DNA of 64,000 bases from Azorinus chamasolen (taxonomy: Eukaryota > Mollusca > Bivalvia > Cardiida > Solecurtidae): positions 26,380,334 to 26,444,333 of the forward strand of contig OY755238.1 in NCBI GenBank assembly GCA_963576725.1. Direction: 5' to 3'. The notes beneath the pieces were generated by a model. The model was not told where the DNA came from, did not search any database, and was given only the letters and a program-made list of their open reading frames with translations. Positions 49,421 to 59,102 of the stretch are shown here, piece after piece (positions within the stretch are counted from its first letter, which is position 1; each line of letters starts with the position of its first letter). The position numbers and the translations under genes were made by a program.

Positions 49421-49624
49421 CAGTAAACCCTCTCTATAACAGCCACTGAATTAGGTTAATAAGTTGGTCCTTAAGGCAGGTGGCTGCTTAAAGCAAGGTG
49501 AAAGTAAAACAGAACGCTCCTATAGGAGCGTTCTGTTTTACTTTCAACTTGCTTTAAGCAGCCACCTGCCTTTAACACGAAATACTTGATGTAATTTAGT
49601 TGCCGTTATAGAGAGGTTTTACTG
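49421..49624. mobile_element. pogo-C1 MITE with TA TSD
   Basis: CAGTAAACCCTCTCTATAAC ... GTTATAGAGAGGTTTTACTG between TA dinucleotides; tip GCTCCTATAGGAGC. Closely similar to the 42119 copy. Confidence 0.92.
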
Positions 49625-49629
49625 TATTA

Positions 49630-49806
49630 ACTGATTTCGTATAACGGTGTATGAACATAGGACATTTTATTGCAGAAACTGTATACTCACATCTATATAC
49701 GAGTACGTATTTAATTCCATAAGCAGATAGAGAATACTGTGTGGGAGCCATCTGATCAGGATCTACTCTGTTTGCAAAAGTGTCTCTATCAAGTAAAGGG
49801 GTTAAA
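49630..49806. repeat. pB-A MITE, right part
   Basis: GTATAACGGTGTATGAACAT body, GTGGGAGCCATCTGATCAGG core, AAGTAAAGGGGTTAA end. Confidence 0.65.
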
Positions 49807-49958
49807 CTGTCACGTGCTTAAATGACAACTACGTTTATTTATTTAGTTCTCGATTTAGACAAGCTGTATTTTACAGTATTAAAACGTAATAATTAGTCTG
49901 CTATCGGACTATTGGAGAAGGTCATTACCAGTCGCCACGCCATGCTTGGCCTCCATAC

Positions 49959-50204
49959 TTAACCCTTTCCTTCATATAAATGTGTTTTCACGCATCTACA
50001 AACAGAGTAGACCCATATAAGATGGCTTCATATAGGAACCGTCTGATCAGGTTCCGCTCTGATTGCTGATGGAATTTGATATGTCTGTTTCTTTTGTATC
50101 TAAAATGGCTACAATGTTCCACCTTCCATATTTCATTCTAACTATTTATGAATATTCAATAAGTGTTGAAATTTGCAATAAACACAGAAAAGGGAAAGGG
50201 TCAA
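49959..50204. mobile_element. pB-A MITE, AAAATGGCTACA subfamily
   Basis: TTAACCCTTTCCTTCATATA ... AAAAGGGAAAGGGTCAA. The body has TCTAAAATGGCTACAATGTT. Confidence 0.82.
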
Positions 50205-50261
50205 GCGTTACAGTATAATTCACAGCAACAGATAAATATGCGTACTCAAGTACTAAAATCG

Positions 50262-50345
50262 TCATTTCTCCACCAAACCCTATGTTGTAATCACTCTTTA
50301 GAATCGTCTTGAAGAGCTTTGGTGCAGAGTTATTCTTGAAAATGT
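50262..50345. repeat. G repeat, partial
   Basis: ATTTCTCCACCAAACCCTAT, ATCACTCTTTAGAATCGTCT, then AGAGTTATTCTTGAAAATGT as in the 6830 copy; the right arm is missing. Confidence 0.7.
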
Positions 50346-50429
50346 TTTATAGAAATAATCCCACCACAAACGTTTATTTTTAAAATTTAAATGATATAGA
50401 TGGTGTAATGGCATTTGAACATAGAACAG

Positions 50430-50520
50430 TTTAGCCATGGTAGAAACATTGGAATCCGAATACTGTAGAATGGGTGAGTTTGGGTCAGTTCAAAGGAAAC
50501 TTTGTAAACAGAGAAGGGTC
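50430..50520. repeat. pB-A trace
   Basis: TTTAGCCATGGTAGAAACAT and ACTTTGTAAACAGAGAAGGG hint at a strongly decayed pB-A. Confidence 0.35.
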
Positions 50521-50550
50521 TAGGACACACTGTCACACAATTTTAATTAC

Positions 50551-50690
50551 AGTAGAATCTGTCTGAAGCGGTCATTCTCCTGTGTATTGAACACAGGAGT
50601 CTTATAAAGCACGTGGCTGCTTAATGTAGAGCAAAAGTAATGCACAACGCTCATATAGGAGTGTTTTGTGTATTTCAAACTTGCACCCTG
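50551..50690. repeat. pogo-C4 MITE, left half
   Basis: CAGTAGAATCTGTCTGAAGC, GTGGCTGCTTAATGTAGAGC, tip CTCATATAGGAG. The right half is lost just before exon c's donor at 50714. Confidence 0.75.
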
Positions 50691-50714
50691 TAAAGAATAA
50701 AAGTATGTACCTAC

Positions 50715-50853
50715 ACATTGCCACTACCGTGACCAGTTTTACGGGTAGATCAGGCACCTCCTGGCACCCAGGATAAAATGGCTTCACAGCGTATGTGCCT
50801 AGTGCCAGGCTTATAACAGTGAACATGGTCGGTCGAACAATGAAAAGGCCCAC
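50715..50853 (-). CDS. SLC7 exon c: helix 3 and the heavy-chain cysteine loop
   Basis: 139 nt, enters in phase 0 and ends in phase 1. It encodes VGLFIVRPTMFTVISLALG, then TYAVKPFYPGCQEVPDLPVK and LVTVVAM. The Cys in FYPGC sits where LAT1 has Cys164, which bonds to the SLC3 partner, so the protein should be a heteromer subunit. Polypyrimidine tract and CAG acceptor at 50856-50854; donor GTAGGT at 50714-50709. A GT two bases upstream would break the frame into exon d. Confidence 0.92.
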
Positions 50854-50899
50854 CTGCAAAATCGGTAAAAACGAGTCACTCTCTGGAAAAAGGGTATAC

Positions 50900-50975
50900 T
50901 GTATTGCAAACAGTATAAACCAAGACGAGTCACTGCGTGTCTGTATACAGTCAGAGTCTACACTGTTTGTCACCC
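50900..50975. repeat. Palindromic core near exon c
   Basis: GCAAACAGTATAAACCAAGA ... CAGTCAGAGTCTACACTGTT, decayed pB-type core 45 bp upstream of the exon c acceptor in gene sense. Confidence 0.55.
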
Positions 50976-51159
50976 ATAAGAATTTGTAGCAAGTAGTGGT
51001 CTGTATTTCCATACAAAATAAAACACGACCAGATGCCTCAACAAAGACGTGACGACTGATCTATATCTACCCTGTTTGCAGTTGAATGAAGGAAGCATTT
51101 GTTTCAGGAAGCATCTCAAATATTTTAATATAAAACCAGGTTCCATTGCAATAAAACGT

Positions 51160-51513
51160 TATGCTTGAGTTTGAGTTCATTCTCAAGCATCTGATTGGTC
51201 AGATTTTGAACGAGGTTATAAGACGTTTTTCTTGAGTCTGAGCTCATTCTCAAGCATCTGGGTCCATGCTTATAAAGCTTTTAGCTGAGTCTGGGTTTCG
51301 TTCTCAAGCTTTTGATTGGTCAGATTTGAGTTCTCAAGCTTTTGATTGGTCAGATTTGAGCCAAAGGCTCAAATCTGACCAATCAAAAACTTGAGAACGA
51401 ACTCAGACTCAACTAAAAGTTTTATAAGCATGGATACTGATTGGTCACTTTATGAAGCTAGCTCAACCTCTTACCAATTATAGATACTTGGGAATGAACT
51501 CAGATTCAAGCAG
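51160..51513. mobile_element. D2 element with D1 nested inside
   Basis: The left portion has two partial D2 arms (GAGTTCATTCTCAAGCATCT and GAGCTCATTCTCAAGCATCT). After D1 the complement resumes as TGATTGGTCACTTTATGAAG and ACTTGGGAATGAACTCAGAT. Confidence 0.7.
51260..51436. mobile_element. D1 inverted-repeat element, complete, nested
   Basis: GGGTCCATGCTTATAAAGCT ... TTATAAGCATGGATA. Carries the same left-arm duplication as the copies at 33806 and 36228. It interrupts D2 within CAAGCATC/TGATTGG. Confidence 0.85.
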
Positions 51514-51517
51514 GAAC

Positions 51518-51763
51518 TTAGCCCTTTACTCCATGAACATTCATGTAAGAAATTATGACGTCATGAATATTAATTAGATTAATTGTATAACAGCATATGG
51601 CCACAGGAACTTTTGGCCATGACAGAAATTGTAGAATTATATCAGTATAATCATAATCAAATAAAGCAAACCCTAATCAGACGACTCTTACAGGAGCCGT
51701 TTGATCTGGATCTACTCCGTTTGCAAAGGGATAGAAAGGCGTATTTGTGGAGTAAAGGGTTAA
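51518..51763. mobile_element. pB-A MITE
   Basis: TTAGCCCTTTACTCCATGAA ... GGAGTAAAGGGTTAA. Core AAGCAAACCCTAATCAGACG, tip CTCTTACAGGAG. Confidence 0.82.
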
Positions 51764-51819
51764 ATAACATTGGAACCAAATGTGACTATTACCATGTTTC
51801 TTGCCATTTCGTGATGGCC

Positions 51820-51910
51820 TTTGCAAACGACTTGAGCCAAGATTAGACGCTAATCTAGTTGGCGTATCACCAGGATCCGCACTGTTTGACACTGTTTGGC
51901 ACTGTTTGAC
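51820..51910. repeat. pB-I core
   Basis: GCAAACGACTTGAGCCAAGA, TAGACGCTAATCTAGTTGGC, GTATCACCAGGATCCGCACT, then GACACTGTTTG repeated. Confidence 0.6.
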
Positions 51911-52413
51911 ACGCATATTCTATTGTTTTGTTATGTTCGTTTCTGTTCTATTCATATCAAAAAAGAGTTTAACGTCTTTTTTGAATAGAGACTAGGTACA
52001 AGAATAATGTGTACAGATAGCAACTTGCTTAACACGTTAACACGTTCGCTGCCAAATTATTTGATTATAATGTAGATCTAAAATTAGTGTTTATTGTTTC
52101 CCTTAATTAATATGTAAACATGCTTATTGTTTATATAAATACTTCTTGGTGTCAAAGAAGATCACAGAATATTTAAGAACAATGGGAAGTTCTATTTTGA
52201 CATCAATAGTTATTTTTATTCTGGAACATTCTATTTGGATAATTCCAGAAAATTATTTGTTCACGCATACATCCTGTTTACTTCCACAAGGTTGTAATTG
52301 TTATCTAGATTGTTCTCTGCCAACATAATTAAGACCAGTCTATACTGGTCTTGGTCTTTGGTGATACGGAATTATTAAAAAGGTTACTCTGATAAATTAA
52401 CATCCTTGTAACT
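51911..52413. other. No gene; possible pB-I left end
   Basis: 52034-52060 (TTAACACGTTCGCTGCCAAA) resembles a pB-I left end. ACCAGTCTATACTGGTCTTGG at about 52334 is a small palindrome. Nothing else assigned. Confidence 0.45.
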
Positions 52414-52627
52414 ATAAACCCATTCCCTCACAGGCTAATTTTTAGATCCAACCGCTTTGAATAAATCTACCGAAAAGGAGCATTAATTAGAGAAAAGGAT
52501 TTTTTTTAGAATTTTGTAGTTTGAAACCATTGTGACACATAGTGCATTATGCCCTATTTATCACAATGATTTCATAAAGTGACTTTTACCGAGGCGTAGA
52601 AAGGCGTATTTATGGAGGAAAGGGTTA
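52414..52627. mobile_element. pB-B MITE, shortened tip
   Basis: ATAAACCCATTCCCTCACAG ... GGAGGAAAGGGTTAA. The hairpin tip has lost GCTCCTATAGGAGC and reads TAGTGCATTATGCCC. Confidence 0.8.
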
Positions 52628-52740
52628 ATTGATTGTCGAATTATCAATAGTGTGTGAACTGAGCTATAAGTATTGGATGTGAAACTTTATTCTTAAGAAG
52701 CACAAGGAATGTTTGCACTTAACCAGATATTCAAATAGTA

Positions 52741-52966
52741 ACCCATTTTCTCCCAGTGGAGTCTTCCATGCTTATATATTGGATTAGCGTATCTTTTATC
52801 TAAGGGATTTCTGGTCTAAATTTTCATTTTCGTTTTGTTTTATATTGAATTTCCTATCAGCAAACAGTGTAGACTCTGATCAGACGCCGCATTATGCAGC
52901 GTCTGATCAGAGTCTACACTGTTTGCTTACGCCCCATATATGGGATCATGGGAGCAAATGGGTTCA
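52741..52966. mobile_element. Palindromic MITE with GACGCC core
   Basis: AACCCATTTTCTCCCA and TGGGAGCAAATGGGTT ends; perfect core GCAAACAGTGTAGACTCTGA, TCAGACGCCGCAT with complement. The left half is longer than the right. It shares the GACGCCGC motif with 60443-60690. Confidence 0.75.
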
Positions 52967-53200
52967 GTGCTTACGTGGCGGCCGTAAAAGTCGCCCCGTT
53001 GGGATCATCAATTTTAATGCGTTTGGTTATGAACATTGAATATTATTATACCACATTTATATAGCACTCTTTTCACACAGGATATGTGCGTTCAAAAGCG
53101 TTTGAATACCAAATGAGCCGGTGCTAAGCAATGCGAGTAGTGTTGCATTTTAAATAACTGCTCATGAAAAGACTCGATAAAACCGACTGTATGTTGCTCG
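52965..53200. repeat. N repeat and shared 3' segment
   Basis: CGGCCGTAAAAGTCGCCCCG and GCGAGTAGTGTTGCATTTTA are the reverse complement of 23690-23890. 53040-53095 between them equals 45065-45125. Confidence 0.6.
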
Positions 53201-53254
53201 TTTGTTTTTCTGTTGCATCTGGTTCATAACAATACATGTTGTGGAGAACATTTA

Positions 53255-53450
53255 CAGTAAAACCCTTATCATTCTAGCAGAGAAGAAGTGAGCTACTTTT
53301 AGGCAGTTGGCTGCTTAATGCAGGATGAAAGTCATACAGAAAGCTACTTGAGGAGCTTTATGTATTACTTTTACCTGCATTAAACTGCCACCTGTCTTGA
53401 AGACCAATATTTATACTAAATTGAACGTCTGGTTAAGAGGGGATTTACTG
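53255..53450. mobile_element. pogo-C2 MITE
   Basis: CAGTAAAACCCTTATCATTC ... GGTTAAGAGGGGATTTACTG next to TA. Stem GCAGGATGAAAGTCATACAG, tip CTACTTGAGGAG. Confidence 0.85.
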
Positions 53451-53679
53451 TATTCAGAACCAAGCCCGAGTCACAGTTATCCCAAGTGAAGCCACATTTC
53501 AGTATAAGTACGAAAGTGCACAGTTGAACCGAGCAGAACACAGGACAACAGGAAGATTTAGTGGAACCCTTGTCAATTATATCTGAAAGGATAATAATGG
53601 TTTGAAATAAGACAGCATTTCGCTGAAACATTAACACATCAATTATTAAACTCAAATACGATAGAATCGCTCTAACTGG

Positions 53680-53960
53680 AACAGTAGTAAAGTCAAGCAG
53701 GCAAAGCCACATACAAGACCCAACCACCACCAACACACCGATAGACAGCATGACACACACATACACACACACACACAACCACACACCCAAACGCACGTTC
53801 ACACACGAGATAAACACAGACAACATCAACAGACACACAGTAACTAGAGACAAACACTCCACACATGAACAAAATCACAAGCACAAAGACGTAAGGCAAA
53901 CAAAAGGAAGGGTGACAAAGAGAGTACCGCATTGGCACGGTCAGTAGCAAAAACACCACT
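53680..53960 (-). mobile_element. J' retroposon (diverged J)
   Basis: In minus sense: CTACTGACCGTGCCAATGCG near the start, CATGTGTGGAGTGTTTGTC and a TG-rich body, ending TGTATGTGGCTTTGCCTGCT then TGACTTTACTACTG. Middle 53747-53790 is a CA/TG microsatellite. Open frames on both strands are low complexity. Confidence 0.65.
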
Positions 53961-53999
53961 GGTGGTTTAAACAGTGACCGTTTTAATAAATAAATAAAT

Positions 54000-54085
54000 A
54001 AATATGTATGTTTTAAAAGCCGGTGGTTGCTTAATGTAAGACGAACATAATACAGAAAATCCCCATCAGCTAATACGCCATCTGC
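54000..54085. repeat. pogo-C4 fragment
   Basis: AGCCGGTGGTTGCTTAATGT, AAGACGAACATAATACAGAA, then CCATCTGCC: both stem flanks without ends. Confidence 0.6.
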
Positions 54086-54088
54086 CAT

Positions 54089-54250
54089 TAACCCTTTTCC
54101 TGTTAAATATTCATTTAAAAAATAATGACATCGTGAATATGTATTATCTGAAACTGTATAATGTCATATGTTTGCATTTGAAATGATACATACCTGATGC
54201 TAAAGTTTCCCCCATTGTCAAACATTATACAAATCAACTAATAAATATTC
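54089..54250. repeat. pB-A MITE, left part
   Basis: TTAACCCTTTTCCTGTTAAA, ATGACATCGTGAATATGTAT; ends at a pogo-C3 copy. Confidence 0.65.
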
Positions 54251-54256
54251 ATATTA

Positions 54257-54460
54257 CAGTAAAACCTCGATTATCCGAATTTTCGGTATAGAAGAATTTA
54301 GACCCTTTTAGGCAGGTGGCTGCTTAATGCATGGTGAAAGTCATGCAGAAAGCTCCTAGAGGAGCTTTCTGCATGACGTTCACCATGCATTAAGCTGCCA
54401 CCTGTCTTAAAGGTCGATAATAATACGTATTTTAGTGTTCGAATAATCGAAGTTTTACTG
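54257..54460. mobile_element. pogo-C3 MITE with TA TSD
   Basis: CAGTAAAACCTCGATTATCC ... AATAATCGAAGTTTTACTG next to TA. Stem GCATGGTGAAAGTCATGCAG, tip GCTCCTAGAGGAGC. Clean, likely young. Confidence 0.92.
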
Positions 54461-54529
54461 TATTTCTTACACGAAAAACTCATAAGGAAACAGGTTTAAC
54501 ACCGGTGAACCATTCGACTTTGAATATTC

Positions 54530-54690
54530 ACAGCGCTTCAGATAAGATGTGTAAAGTAAATCATTTTCATGTATAACTCCTTTGTTTCTCCACTAAACTC
54601 AATACTATGGCCACTCTTTAGAATCGTCTCTGCGAGTGGTCACGGTATAGGGTTTGGTGAAGAAATGAGGATGTTAATTAATATTTGATT
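54530..54690. repeat. G repeat
   Basis: AGATAAGATGTGTAAAGTAA, ACTCCTTTGTTTCTCCACTA, GGCCACTCTTTAGAATCGTC, GGTATAGGGTTTGGTGAAGA. The hairpin is shorter than in the 6894 copy. Confidence 0.75.
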
Positions 54691-54839
54691 AGGCACTTTT
54701 AGCTGCAGCTCTGAATTCAGCATGTCAAGAGTTCACCCTGAACATGACCGCTGGAGGGTTTTATCAGATTCCCACAAGTCTATCTTTATGAATATATATT
54801 GATGCTAATTTGAAACATCTATATCTGTGATTATCCCGT

Positions 54840-55015
54840 ATCTATCTATCCACGACCTGTTTCACACAAAGATCCAGATAAGATGCGTAATTTAATAATC
54901 TGTTTCTTTACTTTCTTAAATGGCTACACTGTTTGACCTTCCATATTTCATTATTACTATTTTGTCCATGAATATTCAGTATGTATTGAAATTTGGAATA
55001 TATTGAACAGGGACA
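54840..55015. repeat. pB-A MITE, right part, AAATGGCTACA subfamily
   Basis: CTTTCTTAAATGGCTACACT ... TGGAATATATTGAACAGGGA. Confidence 0.6.
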
Positions 55016-55029
55016 TATTTGATAGTATT

Positions 55030-55190
55030 TAGCTGGTACGGGACACAGTGGCTGGAAGGCTTGTATGGGACATAGTGACTGGTAGGCTGGTATGGGACAC
55101 AGTGGTTGGTAAGCTGGTACTGGATACATTGACTGGTAGGCTGGTATGGGACACGGTGACTGGTAGGCTGGTATGGGACCCGAGGACGCG
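55030..55190. repeat. Tandem array, ~27-bp unit
   Basis: Five or six copies of GGCTGGTATGGGACACAGTG plus ACTGGTA, one with a TACTGGATACATTG variant. Confidence 0.9.
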
Positions 55191-55489
55191 TTTTAGATCA
55201 AGATAACCTTAGGTTCCCATTTGTGTATATTGAATATCTTAGAAGTGTAGGGCACAATCAATGCCGATTTCCTAAATCTATAAATAATTGACATGAAAAG
55301 GAAACGAATTTCCCCGTGAGAGAAATAAAATGTTATGGCTGATGAATTTTACTTTGAGAAAACTAAATCTATGCCTATAAATTATGCACATGCTTTGTTA
55401 TTTTGTACGATAAGGCCTTGTATATTTTTCTAAGATCGACTAAACGTCCATGCATTTTACGAACAGTTTTAAATGAAAGGAATTGAGTG
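55191..55489. other. No recognised feature
   Basis: Unassigned AT-rich sequence. Confidence 0.5.
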
Positions 55490-55680
55490 GAACATAATGG
55501 AACGAAATGGAATAGAACAGTACCATATGAGCGGAATAGAACAGACTATAACAGAACAGAACTGAACATAAAATAACGAGCGGAACAGAATAAATAAGAA
55601 CAGAGCTGAACATAAAACAATAAGCTGAGCAGAACAGAACAGGGCTGAACTTAAAAGAATGAGACGGACAGAATAAATCA
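55490..55680. repeat. GAACA-type pentamer array
   Basis: Imperfect runs of (GGAAC/AGAAC A)n: GGAATAGAACAG, CAGAACTGAACATAAAA, AGCGGAACAGAATAAA. Minus-strand frames are low complexity. Confidence 0.85.
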
Positions 55681-55739
55681 AAATATAGCTTCATTCAAGT
55701 TTCAAGAACTTAACAACAACATGAAACAGTTTGAAAGTT

Positions 55740-55830
55740 GATGAAATGCCGAATTACTCGGCGTCTCATCTGGATCCAAACTGTTTGTTAAGGTAATCGC
55801 ATATTCGCTTTCAATAGCGTTAAGAGTTAA
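55740..55830. repeat. pB-I core and right end
   Basis: GATGAAATGCCGAATTACTC, GGCGTCTCATCTGGATCCAA, ACTGTTTG, then GCTTTCAATAGCGTTAAGAG. Confidence 0.65.
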
Positions 55831-55872
55831 AAAGCATAATTCTTTTTAATTATTTTCTCCATCTATATGCCT

Positions 55873-56101
55873 TTAACCCTTTCCTCCATAAATACGCCTT
55901 TCTACGCCCCTGTAATAGCCACTACTTGAAACCATTGTGATAAATAGAGCATTTGCTCCATAAGAGCAAATGCTCTATTCATCACAATGGTTTCAAAACT
56001 ACAAAATTCTAAATTTTTCCTTTTCTCTAGTTAATGCTCCTTTTCGGTAGATTTATTGAAAGAGGTTGGAACTAAATATAGCCTATGAGGTAATGGGTTA
56101 A
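55873..56101. mobile_element. pB-B MITE, complete
   Basis: TTAACCCTTTCCTCCATAAA ... TGAGGTAATGGGTTAA with TTAA on both sides; tip TTGCTCCATAAGAGCAAATG. Confidence 0.9.
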
Positions 56102-56891
56102 CGCCTTTATAAACAGATGAATCCTGTTGAAGCAGTCTTATCTAGATCTACACTGTCTACATATACAATAATATAGACCTGTCAGTACAGTTTCAACGTT
56201 CTGCCGTGTTTACACATTCCTGTGAGCATATAAAATAGTGATGTCGTTGTTTTTACATGACTAGGCTATTCATGGAGAGTAGGGTTGCACGCTGTAACTA
56301 CACATTCCAGTCGACCTAAAGACCACTGCATCTGCATTACCCGGAGAGAAGACATTATACAATGTTGTAAAAACGTGTAGCCCATTCTCATGCATGACAT
56401 TATATGCAATAAATATGTTTAAACTAAACTACCTAATACACTCCTGTCCAAAATGTACAGGGTAACATTAGTTTGAATGCATATTTGATACTGGGTAACT
56501 GGTTTTTTCATTTGTATCCAAACTAACTGACTGTCTATTTGTACTTTTGAGCAAATATCAGACATGACTATTTTGAGAATTGAGATAAACAAGAATTGCA
56601 AGCGAAAGTGTTTTCATGTTCATTGACATATCTAACATAGTTACAGAATAACTATTACCCATGTCGACCGTATTTCAGCCGCACGTGACTGTATATCAGT
56701 GCTAAACGTCTTGACATATAGAGCTTTGAGTATCACCATGAATCAGTGCGTATATGTGTGAAATACTAATGAATTAATTCCTACATTTTATTAGTGCTAA
56801 ACGCCGTAATATACTAGGGCTTGATTATCACCATGACTCAGTTCTATAAGAAACGCTAAACACAGTGTTACACCGTAAATAGGAATTCAAA
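56102..56891. other. pB-A trace, then unassigned
   Basis: 56110-56290 has pB-A traces (ATAAACAGATGAATCCTGTT, ACTGTCTACATATACAATAA). 56410-56430 AAATATGTTTAAACTAAACT matches the possible LINE tail at 21985. The rest is unassigned. Confidence 0.45.
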
Positions 56892-57098
56892 GCACAAAAA
56901 CCTCGATAATTAGAAATTTTACTATTATAGAAGAATTCAGACCATTTAGGCAGTTGACTGTTTAATGCAGGGTGGAAGTCGCTCAAAAAGCTCCAAGGGG
57001 AGATTTTTGCATGACTTTCACCCTACATTTAAGCTGTCATCTGTATTAAAGATCGACCATGATACGTATTTGATTGTTCTATTAATCGAATATATCTG
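56892..57098. mobile_element. pogo-C3 MITE, decayed
   Basis: AAAAACCTCGATAATTAGAA; stem GCAGGGTGGAAGTCGC; tip CTCCAAGGGGAG; GACTTTCACCCTACATTTAA. Confidence 0.75.
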
Positions 57099-57429
57099 TA
57101 TTAAATAACGAAATTTACCAGTGTGAAGCCTAACAGTGATAACTTGAGAATCTTCGGAGAATGTATTCTAGCACGGCTTAAATGAAATATTATCTTTTCA
57201 TACATCAGTGATGTTATTAGTGAACGCAGTGACACGTGACACGTGTCTATTACGCAAGTGCACAACTAGGGCGATACATAGTATCTAAAATCATGTTCCG
57301 TACTTACATGTACAAGAGTACAAATCGATCATATGGGACTAACTAGAGCATTAATTAACGAACTATCTAAGCCTGTTTATGCTCGAGATAAGGACGTTAT
57401 ATATTAGAAACATTCATTTGATAATGATA
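57099..57429. other. No recognised feature
   Basis: Contains GTGACACGTGACACGTGTC, a small E-box-rich palindrome, but no gene. Confidence 0.45.
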
Positions 57430-57780
57430 TGCTAATCTTTTCCTTCAAATAGACGTCTTTTCATACGCCTTTGCAAACAGAGTAGACCCAGGTCAGACGG
57501 CTCATATAGGAGCCAAAGTTATAATAGATCTGATTATACACGTTCTACCAGTTCCAAACATTCCTGTCTACATATGCAATTATAAATATTTATGATGTCA
57601 TTAAGTCTTACATTAATAATCAACGGGAAATGGGGTAAACAGAGGATGTCTTTAATTTGGAAAAAAAATGTGGAATCAACAATTTATTATTTCATAAGCC
57701 AACAGATCATACCCTGATCAGACAGATGCTACAATAGTTGTCTGACCTGGGTCTACTCTGTTTGCAAGTGCGTTAGATTT
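57430..57780. repeat. Two partial pB-A MITEs
   Basis: 57470-57610: CAAACAGAGTAGACCCAGGT, then the distal body. 57690-57770: AAGCCAACAGATCATACCCT, TGCTACAATAGTTGTCTGAC, CTACTCTGTTTGCAAGTGCG. Confidence 0.65.
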
Positions 57781-58080
57781 GTCTTGCATTACCCAGTCAA
57801 ACAATGTATCTGGGTGTATATCACTAGACACTCTATGTTTTAATACTTACCCAATCGCAAAATAGCTGGATGTATATCAGTACACATAGCTGGATGTATA
57901 TCAGTATACATCATCTGTCTTTCAAACTGACCCCATCGAACAAGAAATGTGTGTGCTTTATCAGTACACACTCCCTGTCTTTCAAACTTAACCAGTCAAA
58001 CAATATATCTGGATGTATATTACTAGACATCCTATATTTTCAAACTTACCCAGTCAAAAAGTAAATCTCGGTGTATATCA
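57781..58080. repeat. Diverged array carrying copies of the exon b donor
   Basis: Units of about 55-65 bp contain CTTTCAAACTTACCCAGTCA or variants and GCTGGATGTATATCAGTA. Donor-like segments lie near 57787, 57845, 57925, 57980 and 58040. The true boundary at 58958-58985 reads CTTTCAAACTTACCCAATCA; another partial copy is near 58912. Confidence 0.8.
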
Positions 58081-58089
58081 GTAGATACC

Positions 58090-58892
58090 ACACGGGGTCT
58101 GGACCGCTTCATGGGGGTCTATATGTACTTTATAATAACAAGGGTTCCAACTAGCAGAACGGATATCCGTGTACCACGAGTACAAATATGACTGTAACGC
58201 TTACAATTTAAATGATAATTTCGTAATTCTCTCGGCTATTGAAAGCCAATATATTTTTCTATCAAATTAAATATAATCTTATAACGGTAACTTATGAACA
58301 AGTATCAATCCAACAATGATTTTCTCAAAATTTCACGTGTTTTTTGGGTCATTGAACAATGCCATCTTTTGAACTGAAAATCGCCAGGTTATGGCTGTGA
58401 TAGAGTGAGACCGAACATTCGTCAATGACCCAGAAAACACGTGAAATTTTGAGAAAATCATTGTTGGATTGATAATTGTGCATAAGTTACCGTCAGAAGA
58501 TTATATTTATTTGATAGTAAAATATATTGGCTTTCAATAGCCGAAAGAATTGTAAAATTATCATTGAAATTGCAAGAGTTACATTCATATTTGTACTTGT
58601 GGTACACGGATGTCCGTTCTGCTTGTTGGAACCCTTGTTATTATATACAGTAAAAAAACCCTAAACTGCAATTCTAGTAGAGAAGAATTTAGATACTTTT
58701 AGGCAGGTGGCTGCTTCATGCAGGGTGAAAGTCATGCAGAAAGCTCCTAGAGGAGCTTTCTGCATGACTTTCACCCTGCATGAAGCTGCCACCTGGCTCC
58801 AAGTCCGATATTTATACCAAATTTAACGTCCGGTTTAGAGGGGTTTTACTGTAGTACATATAAACCCCCATGAAGCGGTCCAGACCCCTGTG
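58090..58892. mobile_element. Foldback element with ~300-bp arms, flanked by an 8-9 bp duplication
   Basis: GTAGATACC stands at 58081-58089 and again at 58893-58901. Inside, ACACGGGGTCTGGACCGCTT pairs with the right end, and the arms continue for about 250 bp (CAAGGGTTCCAACTAGCAG, TCTCGGCTATTGAAAGCCAA, ATTTCACGTGTTTT) around a loop near 58345-58410. TSD length suits hAT (8) or Mutator-like (9), and very long inverted repeats favour Mutator-like. No transposase. A pogo-C2 MITE sits in the right arm. Confidence 0.88.
58648..58851. mobile_element. pogo-C2 MITE nested in the foldback arm
   Basis: CAGTAAAAAAACCCTAAACT ... GGTTTAGAGGGGTTTTACTG, flanked by TA. Its removal restores pairing of the foldback arms (GTAC...TATAATAACAAGG). 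Tip GCTCCTAGAGGAGC. Confidence 0.92.
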
Positions 58893-58968
58893 GTAGATAC
58901 CCTCTGCCTATCAAACTTACCAAATCATAAAAAAGCTGGATGCATATCAGTATGCCTTTCAAACTTAC

Positions 58969-59102
58969 CCAATCAAACAAGAAAGCCACAATGCGCCCCA
59001 GGTTTTTCTCGCGTTTGCCTTTACCGAAAGCTACCATAAGGTAGGCGTGTTCTCCTCCGGATTGTGGAATACTTGTCCCAAGCTCGGCATACGCAAGGGC
59101 TC
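58969..59102 (-). CDS. SLC7 exon b: [10 protein letters not shown] block to helix 3 start
   Basis: 134 nt, enters in phase 1 and ends in phase 0. With the last base of exon a it reads [21 protein letters not shown], then [24 protein letters not shown]. GALxYAELGT..P.SGGEYAY is a hallmark of SLC7 light chains. Acceptor TATACAG, donor GTAAGT at 58968-58963. The donor and its flanks are copied several times downstream (57781-58080), so this exon has nearby decoy donors. Confidence 0.92.

Noticed and set aside
53416..54088. 148- and 131-codon Cys/Val-rich minus frames
   Set aside because: They span a pogo-C2 end, the CA microsatellite and J'; no conserved domain.
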